Shown: positions 30,616 through 39,433 of the stretch, one piece after another
Position numbering within the stretch: position 1 is the stretch's first letter
Layout of the letters: each line of letters opens with the position of its first letter
NCBI GenBank assembly: GCA_009746045.1
Contig: RPFO01001840.1
Span: forward strand, 1-39,433
DNA: 39,433 nucleotides
Reading direction: 5' to 3'
From: Mesostigma viride
Lineage: Eukaryota > Streptophyta > Mesostigmatophyceae > Mesostigmatales > Mesostigmataceae
The notes under the pieces: model-generated
Seen by the model: the letters and a program-made list of their open reading frames with translations, nothing else
Database searches by the model: none
What the model was told of the DNA's origin: nothing
Made by a program: the position numbers and the translations under genes

Positions 30616-30860
30616 AGTTAATAAACGAGTGGACCTCTCAATGCTCAATGGCCTAACGCATGTGTTTATTACAATAAATCACAAGCCCCGCACCCAACGT
30701 GCACAAGGGCATTTAGCATTGTCGACAAGCAACGCTCTGCCTGGCTGCCACGTCTGGAGCAGCCGACAGTGGCCCGGTTGGGCTCTGTGGTGCAGCCTGA
30801 GTGGCGCGACGCCACTGCTAGACTCTCAGGACCTTAGTCCAACGTCCGACACCTCAATGT
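30616..30860. repeat. Direct repeat A, copy 1
   Basis: 245 bp, almost identical to 31879-32121. It differs mainly by two extra bases in the GGCCCGGTTG segment. It forms the left end of the nested element. Confidence 0.96.
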
Positions 30861-30911
30861 GACTGGCTCTTGCCCTGCAGCACCCTTGGTGACACGGCCC
30901 CTCCAACCACC

Positions 30912-31847
30912 CTAGCTTTGGCTCAAATCAGTGCCAGGGGTGGGGAGGGTATGTGCAGGGAGTGCAGGCGTTTCTGTTGCCGGCATCTTCTCCTGCAGCT
31001 TGGTCAGCTGCAACAGGAGGGAATTGAGTTGGTCCGCTGTTAGCGTGACCCCCTCGTCCCCCTGTGCAACAACCAGCTCATTGAAGAGGCGCTCATGGAG
31101 CACCTCTCCAGCTTGCATGGCAGCCAGCTGCTTTTCAGCAGTCATGTTGCGGGCCGCTGTCTTTTTGCGGTCCCGCTCTTGCTGTGCAAGACGGCGTGCC
31201 TCTACAAACTGGGCGGCGGCCTGTTCGACCGCCTGATTGAGTGGATTCATCTCAATCTCCCCATCAGAAACCCCTGGGGAGAGGGTGACCTCGTCATCAG
31301 ACAGCTGAATGCTGCCGATGACGGGTCCTGGGACCTTCTTGGTCCGCATTTTGAACATGTATGCGTCCCTCTTCAGCTTCCTCTCGTACCCCCCCGCTTT
31401 CTGAGCGGATGAGGGGACGATCGGCACCCCCGCTTGTTCTCCACCGCTTTTGGCTATTCCGCCCTCCTCCTGAGGAGGTTGGGACGGTGCCTTAGCGGGG
31501 AGGTCAGCGGGGCTTGCCTGAGGGCTGGGGGACCGCATACTGCTTACGGATTTTTGCGAGCTAGCTGGGCTAGAAAAAACAGATTTTTCGGCCTGTTCGG
31601 CCAAGGAGGTTACCTGTTTTTGCAGGGCTGCCAGCTGCCGCTCTTGGGCGGCTGCCTTGACGCTTTGCTGAGCCATCGCTGTCGCTAGCTGCCTAGCCAC
31701 TAGCTGTTCCTGCTCCGCCTGCGCCCTTCTTGCTTTTTTAATTTTCTTGGCCGCAGCCTTCTCCTCTACTGTTGGCACCGTCTGCCAGCCAGCATCATCT
31801 ATCCGCTTCTTTTTGAATTTCAGGCCTGGCATAATAGGATCTCCCAT
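30912..31847 (-). CDS. Unknown 311-residue coiled-coil-like protein of the nested element
   Basis: Intact ORF with an ATG start at 31847 and no frame breaks, unlike the host retrotransposon around it. The N-terminus is basic (KFKKKR). Next is a long charged Ala/Gln/Glu/Lys region (residues about 27-95) likely to be helical or coiled coil, a Ser/Pro-rich linker (about 95-140), then YERKLKRDAYMFKMRTKK, an acidic patch (QLSDDE), and a second Ala/Gln/Arg-rich helix (about 205-245). I do not recognise the family. A Gag-like or nucleic-acid-binding role is a guess from position between terminal repeats. There is no zinc knuckle or enzyme motif. Confidence 0.7.
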   Translation of the reverse strand: MGDPIMPGLKFKKKRIDDAGWQTVPTVEEKAAAKKIKKARRAQAEQEQLVARQLATAMAQQSVKAAAQERQLAALQKQVTSLAEQAEKSVFSSPASSQKSVSSMRSPSPQASPADLPAKAPSQPPQEEGGIAKSGGEQAGVPIVPSSAQKAGGYERKLKRDAYMFKMRTKKVPGPVIGSIQLSDDEVTLSPGVSDGEIEMNPLNQAVEQAAAQFVEARRLAQQERDRKKTAARNMTAEKQLAAMQAGEVLHERLFNELVVAQGDEGVTLTADQLNSLLLQLTKLQEKMPATETPALPAHTLPTPGTDLSQS

Positions 31848-31878
31848 GATTTTGTCTATGGTAAACGACTTTAATTCA

Positions 31879-32121
31879 AGTTAATAAACGAGTGGACCTC
31901 TCAATGCTCAATGGCCTAACGCATGTGTTTATTACAATAAATCACAAGCCCCGCACCCAACGTGCACAAGGGCATTTAGCATTGTCGACAAGCAACGCTC
32001 TGCCTGGCTGCCACGTCTGGAGCAGCCGACAGTGGCCGTTGGGCTCTGTGGTGCAGCCTGAGTGGCGCGACGCCACTGCTAGACTCTCAGGACCTTAGTC
32101 CAACGTCCGACACCTCAATGT
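31879..32121. repeat. Direct repeat A, copy 2
   Basis: 243-bp second copy of the repeat at 30616-30860. Near-identity of the two copies indicates recent insertion. Confidence 0.96.
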
Positions 32122-32265
32122 CAGTCCCGAGTGGGTACTGGCGACGCCGTACCGCCAATCCTACTTGGGTACTGGCGTCCGTCACCAGGACTCGGCTATC
32201 GAATAGTCTAGCCTGCCGAATCACATATAGCCGGGACTTCTGACCGAGCCTACACGTGCGAAACC

Positions 32266-32288
32266 CCAGATAGCACATTGCTATCTGG
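32266..32288. repeat. Perfect hairpin, 10-bp stem and 3-nt loop
   Basis: CCAGATAGCA, loop CAT, then TGCTATCTGG. It lies in block B of the nested element, 33 bp from its right end. Confidence 0.95.
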
Positions 32289-35200
32289 TACTTAGCCTAT
32301 GTCCACGACTAGAGGCTAACTAGGCCCCAGCCACGTGGCTAAGAGCCAAGGGCCGCGCCACCGAAACGTCAATAAGCAGATGCCGGCCACCCCCCTCAAA
32401 GTCCAGCACCACGATGTCAGGCCGGTGGTTGGGGGAATAGAAGGCAGCGCCATCCGCATCCTCGGACCGGATGTTCGCGTGGGGGAAAACCGACCGAATC
32501 ATGGCGAGCACCACCGTCAGGAGGACAGTGTGCAAATACAAATACCAATTCTGATTCTGTTGGCCCCCCATGCAGGCAAGGTAGTGAGTCCCCGTGGGAT
32601 CCAGCGGCTGCCCACAGCTACCACAAGGCCGCCCGGCCGGAACAAGAGGCTGCGGGGCAAATAGCTGGTGCCGGAGCGCCACCGAGTAGTGGCTGGGAGC
32701 CAAGGCGAATGGGGGGCCATGGGAAGAGCACGAAGGTACGCCGAGCCCACACTCCGCAAGGAAAGCGACAACAGCCACGCACGTCCCTGGGCGTTGAGGT
32801 CCGCGAAAAGAGCAATCCAATCAGCCGTGTGCAGAATACCCGCGTAGGTTTTCTGGTGTTTATCGATGACGCGAGCAGGGAATGCGGCGGGAGATTGAAC
32901 GGAGGCGACCGAGGGAGTGCCGCGAGGGAGGTGGCGCTGTACCGCCTGAGCGGCACGGACGGGAGAACAGGCCTGCTGGATCTCAGCATAGGCCTCCTGG
33001 ATGGCGGTGACGAAGGGCAAAGGGCTGCTGGGGTCCAGGAGGTCAGGCGCTGCCGTTGCCAAAAGGGGCAGGAGCCGGCAGCTTTCCGCCCACGACTGAG
33101 CGACGGAGCCCAAAAAGGCTGCTGGGGCCAGCCGGGCGGCACGAGTCAGACCGCAGCCACCCATCCGTGCAGGCAGGGAGGCAATGCGAATAGCATGTGG
33201 CGGGAGGTCGGGGCCCGGGACCAGCTGCGCCAAGGCCGACTGGATGCGTTCGTCGTGGCCCTCGGCGGCCAGCCGGACCTGAGACGGAAGAGCGCCCCGG
33301 AGCCAGTGAACGACGCGAGGGTGAGCGCAAAACCACAGAAGCAGACCCTTGGTCTGCGAATCATGAAGGCGCGCAATCAAGGGCAGTACCTCAGTGCGTG
33401 CCTCGAGGGCGGCCCGCAGAGCATCGATGACAAACGCGGGGTCGCCAACCGGAACGCCGAGGACATCCAACCCATGGAGGCGCTCGTCCCGGCCCAAGAG
33501 CTGGGGCGGAAAGCCGGAGCAATCACCTTGGGGCGAGTACACCGCGCACTTGGCAAGGGTCAACTGGAGGTTGATGTCGGCCACCGCGGTCTGCAGTGCC
33601 AGCAGAGCCGCGGTGGTGTCCGGCACAGGGCCCAGAAGGTAGATATCATCCAAGTAGGCCTGAATAGCGACCGCCGGGTGGGCAGCATGGACCGCTTGGA
33701 GGCAACCCTGGAGGGGGGCGGCAAAGTACAGGGGTCCCAGGGGGTCCCCTTGCTGGGTGCCCGACCGCGACAGCAGGCCGCCGCGAGTGCCGTCCTCCAT
33801 GATGTGAACCAGTTGGCCGGGCTGGCCGTAGCACACGGCTGTCCAAGCGTACAAGTCCTCGAAGGACTCCATGACGGCCGCAAACATGCTGGCGCGGGAC
33901 AGACTGTTGAACGCGTTGTGGCAGTCGACCTTGACGACAGCGTGGGTGGGGTGGGCCTCGAGGTAGGCCTGCACCGAATGGATGAGGATATCCGCCCCGC
34001 CTGGAGTCGTCACCCCCAGCTGGGCCGCCACCGAGGTCTCACCCGCTGCGAGGGGCGGGCAGAAAAAGGCACGGAGCTCGGGCGCCTTTTGGCGGCAGAT
34101 CACTTTGCCCACGAGCTTGCGGAGCACCTCACCGCAGGCGATCGGGCGCACCTTGCCCTCGGGGGGGGGCAAGACACCCTTGAGCAGAGCGAGGAGGCGA
34201 GCGCCCGCTAACCACTCGCGCGCAGCGGGAGGAACGCGACCAGCCGCCAGGTCAATGAGGGTGTCAAAGAGAATGTCCTCGCCCCCATGCCCCACCAGGA
34301 CCTCCAAGTGCTCGTAGCGCCAGCCCGACGGCCCGGTAGAGGAAGCCCGCGGGACCGCACGCATCACCTCCAGGAAGCAGTCGCGGTCCAGCCGGAGGGG
34401 GGCCGGCAGGGGGTCCGGCACGGGCAGCTGGAATCCGGGCTCCGCAGGGTGAAGAGCCTCCAAGGCCGCCAGGGTAGCCGCATTGGCGGGGGCGAGCTTG
34501 GCCATTTCCAAGCGGGTCATGGCCCGGCTGAGCTGCCCCTCGCGGACGAGGCGGATGACGTCGGCGGCCACCCGCTCGAAGTTGACCTCCCCCGACAGCC
34601 GGGCCGTGCGCGGGGGCGGCACGCCAAACAGCCCCTCCCAGTCCCCCTGCAGAAAGCGTCGGCAACGGGCAATAACCGCACCCTGGAGGCCGCGCACACC
34701 ACGCCCGAGAGGGGTGAGGAGCAGGCGGGGGGTCACCATGTGCAGTTTAAAGCCCAGCGGGTCGTCCGGAGCGGCGTGCATGCGCCGGAGAGAAACGATT
34801 GCACATTGCGCGAAAAGGCTACGCGCGCGGTGGGGGAGGTCGGTCAGGGTAGACGTCGGGTTGATGGCGCATGCATCCCAGGGAACCGTGTCAAGCCAAC
34901 GCCAACTGGCCGAGTAGTCGGGCGGCGGGGGCTGGGAGCCGGTGGGAGCCGAGGCGGGAGGGGGGAGGGGGCCGGGACTGCTGGCCGGTTGAGGGGCCGT
35001 TGAGCAACACAGGCGCGCGCGTGCTGAGCGCGCCCGTGAATGGAGTACACCCGCTGGCAGTGAGCTTCCGGGCACCGGTAACAGCTCATGGCCTGCAGAT
35101 CCGCCGCGCCGAGATCGGGGTGCACAGCGCGAAGGTGCTGGCAGAGGAGGTTACGGTTGTGGAACACACCCGCACACGGGGACCCCGTGGGAAGCAGCAC

Positions 35201-35710
35201 GGCACACCGGTGAAGGCCGTCGGCGGGCGCTGAGTGGCGGGGAGCGGCGCCAGCAAAGGCAGGACGTGGGGCCTGCGGCGTCTCCCCAGCCGGGCCGGCA
35301 GGCGCGCGCACCACGACCCGACCAGCGCCCGGCAGGCCCGCCGGGGCCACGGAGGAGGCAGTGCCCACCGGGGAGACCCCCAGCGGAGGGGGATCGAGAA
35401 CGCCGGCGCCCCTCCCAGGGGGACTCGCCAGCGCGCCCGCGACCACCCCAGGCCCCGGCAACGAGGCCGGGGGCGGAGGCCGAGGGGTCGGGGAGGCAGC
35501 TGGCCCCGGGGCCCGGTGGGGACCCGGCAGGGGACCCAGCGAGACCGGGGGCGGGCCGAGAGGAAGCGCAGTCCCAGGGGGCGGCACAACAGCCCGGCAC
35601 AACGGGCAGCGCGGCACGGAGTGGAGCAAGCTGCGCGCGATGCACGCTTGATGGAATGTGTGGCCGCACGCGGGCAGGCGACACAAGCCATCCCCGGCCG
35701 GAACACTAGG

Positions 35711-36055
35711 AACTCAGATCTGAGATTTTTCTCAGTTTTTCTCAGTTTTCTCAGTTTTCTCAGGAAGGCTGCCTGAGATTTCCTGAGATTTCCTGAGATG
35801 TCCTGAGATTTCCTGAGATTTCCTGAGATCAACTGAGAAAAATCTCAGTTTTCTCAGGAAAACTGAGAAAATCACCTGAGAAAACTGAGAAAACTGAGAA
35901 AAAACTGAGATCAGCCTGAGAAAGTCGCCTGGCCTGAGATTTTTTTTTCTCAGGAACGAAATTTCTCAGGCGCCCGGTTTTTTCTCAGGTTGCTGCCTGA
36001 GAAAATCTGAGACTGAGAATATCTGGGAAACTTAAGGCCTGAGAAAAACTGAGAA
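35711..36055. repeat. Swarm of about 30 CTGAG/CTCAG motifs in both orientations
   Basis: Pentamers CTGAG and CTCAG, mostly as CTGAGAAAA, TTTTCTCAG or CTGAGATTTC, alternate over 345 bp with irregular spacing. The left part holds mainly TTTTCTCAG and the middle mainly CTGAGAAAA, so large imperfect hairpins can form. The region abuts the truncated 5' end of the minus-strand retrotransposon. Confidence 0.85.
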
Positions 36056-36179
36056 ACCTCATGCACACAGAGAAATCGCATTCATACCACGCAACCAGAA
36101 ATCACTTTGATTACAAATTATAATAATTTCTTGTGCAGTTGGAGTACAGCTCTTCAAGTTTAATAAGAACATCAATTTC

Positions 36180-36593
36180 AGTCACTAGACGAGTTGCTAC
36201 AATCTGCTTCAGCGTAGCTCACTTTTCCATACGCCCTTGCACTTCTCCTCGTTGGTGCAAGGTCGCCCCGGCTAGGTTCAGCCACATTCTTGTGCTGCCT
36301 ACCCCCTCTCCCCCTCTGCCCACGATTCCCCCGCGTAGGTTCAGCCGCATACTCGCGGCCATCGCCACCACGGGCAGAATCAGCAGCATTTTCTGCTGCA
36401 GGCTGCCTCCTTCCTCTCCCCCTCCGTCCACGCTTCCCCGTGCAGGTTCAGACGCATTGTAGCTGCATGGGTCATCACTGTCGCTGCTAGGTGGAGCCAC
36501 ATCCTCTTGGCTACCATTATCACTGCCGCTGCAGATGGAGGAATCAGTTTCTGCTGCAGGCTGCTTACCCCTCCTCTTCCTTGGTGCAGGCAT
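36180..36593 (-). pseudogene. Arg/Gly-rich repetitive ORF with one apparent frameshift
   Basis: It starts at ATG 36593 with PAPRKRRGKQPAAETDSS. A module of roughly 30-40 residues (RRQPAAE, then a Ser/Asp-rich stretch, then AAEPTRG and RGRGG-like basic segments) recurs three times. Shifting frame once near 36440 continues the module to about 36180. I recognise no family. It may be a fragment of a transposon-encoded basic protein or a chance product of a degenerate minisatellite. Confidence 0.35.
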
Positions 36594-36606
36594 GCCATCC
36601 TCGCTG

Positions 36607-36677
36607 CCACACTAGGAACGGAGTGTTGACAAACTTTGACAATTGTTTGTCAAGAATTGTCAAATAGTTCTAGTGTG
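36607..36677. repeat. Small inverted-repeat element (MITE-like)
   Basis: CACACTAGGAAC (36608-36619) is mirrored by GTTCTAGTGTG (36668-36678). The 48-bp interior is itself partly palindromic (TTGACAATTGTTTGTCAA). Confidence 0.55.
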
Positions 36678-37370
36678 ACCCGCTGGCTTCACACAGCCAA
36701 AAAAAAAAAAAATTAATCAATTTTTGGCGGTAGAGAGACCATGGAGGGACTGCCCGCTGCCCGCTGTAGACGCATACTGTAGTTCGTAGAAGCGTACTCC
36801 TTCGCTGCACTCCGGAGAGGAATCGTGACGGACTGACGGTCTCCTTCGCTGCCCTCCAGAGAGGAGGCCGCTAAAGCGGCCGCTCGCTTCGCTCGCTGGG
36901 AGCTTTGCGCGGATTGGTTGGCAGTTCTTCCGTGCGCTTGGCGCGGATTGGTGGTCAGTCAGTCCGCCCCTTCTGGATTGGCCGCGTACTCGGTGATGCC
37001 CTGAATAGTGTCGGATTACCTTACATTGCCAAATTAGTAATATAGATTCTTGACATATCAACTGACATGACCTTGACAAACCTTGACAGAACTTGACAAA
37101 AGCTTGACATGATAACATCAAAGGCTTGACAAACCTTGACAGAATGTTGAAAGGTTGACAAAACCTTGACAATCTTTGAAATATCAACATATCAACACGG
37201 AAAAAAATGTCAATACACTGACAAACCAAGGTGATGTGTCAAGAAATGTCAAGACGTTAACAAACGAAGGCCAAAAAAATTGTTAACATGACAAAATGTC
37301 CACAAATGTTAACATGACAAACGTCAACATGACAACCAAAGGCGTAGCAAACTGACAAATCAACACCACG
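36620..37370. repeat. Clusters of TTGAC/GTCAA motifs
   Basis: About four copies occur at 36625-36665 and about 13 between 37048 and 37345, mostly as CTTGACAAA or CCTTGACAGA, with irregular spacing and some inverted copies (TGTCAAG). Between the clusters (36720-37040) lies GC-rich sequence with short duplications (CTCCTTCGCTGC twice, GCGCGGATTGGT twice) and no gene. Confidence 0.75.
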
Positions 37371-37426
37371 CACAGGTAAACTTATTTCATTAAAATCAAC
37401 AAGTTCAAAAGACCACCTAAACCAAG

Positions 37427-39433
<2,007 letters not shown>

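Larger units (their letters stand above)
30616..32321 (-). mobile_element. Nested 1.7-kb element with 5-bp target duplication AGGCC
   Basis: Flanked by AGGCC at 30611-30615 and 32322-32326. Ends are AGTTA...TAACT, with weaker inverted similarity further in (AGT.GGAC). Removing 30616-32321 plus one AGGCC rejoins the retrotransposon frame without shift (VAGA continuing into SLTAGYTAD). Inside, on the + strand: repeat A (30616-30860), one ORF on the − strand, repeat A again (31879-32121), and a unique 200-bp block B (32122-32321). No RT, integrase or recombinase is present, so the element is non-autonomous. Asymmetric repeats exclude a simple LTR pair. A truncated LTR, a tyrosine-recombinase-type layout or a Penelope-like pseudo-LTR are possible. 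Confidence 0.8.
30294..35712 (-). pseudogene. Non-LTR retrotransposon ORF with zinc fingers, RT and restriction-like endonuclease, disrupted
   Basis: Read on the − strand from about 35712: a partial RING-H2-like motif (CGHTFHQAC, then CPLCR); a second zinc-finger region (HRCAVLLPTG, HLRAVHPD, CYRCPEAHCQ) down to about 34990; then the RT with motif A (VKVDCHNAFN, about 33920), motif B (GTQQGDPLGP, about 33750) and motif C (YLDDI, about 33650). A C-x2-C-x7-H-x4-C knuckle follows (about 32600), then RPDIVV and DVSV (about 32415 and 32365), as in R2/NeSL-type restriction-like endonucleases. The tail VPFVLEEFGAMGPL lies at 30294-30610. Frame changes occur near 34950 (C/G-rich run) and 32708 (six-C run), and a 1.7-kb element interrupts the C-terminus. 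The first RING cysteine pair is missing, so the 5' end is truncated. Confidence 0.85.

Noticed and set aside
30616-32321. Hammerhead ribozyme in the terminal repeats (as in retrozymes or Penelope-like elements)
   Set aside because: I looked on both strands for CUGANGA with a following GAAA; only imperfect matches were seen.
32709-34211. 500-codon + strand ORF
   Set aside because: Antisense of the RT coding region; open because of high GC and codon bias, with no domain of its own.
37048-37345. Repeated TTGACA as bacterial -35 promoter boxes
   Set aside because: No paired -10 elements and the surrounding genes are spliced; a bacterial promoter reading does not apply.

Overview
The window is nuclear DNA from a eukaryote, most likely a chlorophyte green alga. 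Two protein genes are split by many GT-AG introns whose phases all fit. Exons are GC-rich, and the remaining DNA is dominated by micro- and minisatellites and non-LTR retrotransposon debris. An intron-rich arginine deiminase gene also fits green algae. The species cannot be named from the sequence. No rRNA, tRNA or CRISPR array was recognised.

Layout. (1) 3-9220, + strand: a large Mutator-like (MULE/FAR1-type) transposase-related gene in six exons. The predicted protein is 1,707 residues within the window and carries an Asn/Ser tract of about 185 residues, a Cys-rich motif, a FAR1-like zinc cluster, the MULE D-D domain, a SWIM zinc finger and an AT-hook. (2) 9221-13387: no convincing gene. 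It holds a diverged tandem array with palindromic CACGTG boxes, a 21-bp minisatellite of about 40 units with a small second cluster, and a short GC-rich minisatellite. (3) 13388-22054, + strand: a nine-exon arginine deiminase gene of 461 residues with all catalytic residues visible. Its introns carry repeated degenerate copies of the adjoining exon-intron junctions, including a 29-bp minisatellite built on one 5' splice site. Copies of the stop-codon region also trail downstream of the gene. (4) 23549-26478: two LINE 3' fragments arranged tail to tail, followed by 1.87 kb of (CCAT)n. (5) 28797-35712: a frameshifted LINE ORF1-like gene facing an opposite-strand retrotransposon with a restriction-like endonuclease, zinc fingers and an RT. 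The latter is interrupted by a 1.7-kb nested element that has a 5-bp target duplication, asymmetric terminal repeats and one intact 311-codon ORF. (6) 35711-37370: two swarms of short motifs (CTGAG/CTCAG, then TTGAC/GTCAA) around a broken Arg/Gly-rich ORF. (7) 37427 to the window end: at least 2 kb of (CAT)n.

How parts relate. The arginine deiminase is the only ordinary metabolic gene. It would convert arginine to citrulline and ammonia. The rest is a record of mobile-element insertion and tandem expansion. The two observations most worth following are the serial junction echoes of the deiminase gene and the nested element at 30616-32321. Removing that element together with one target copy restores the host retrotransposon reading frame.
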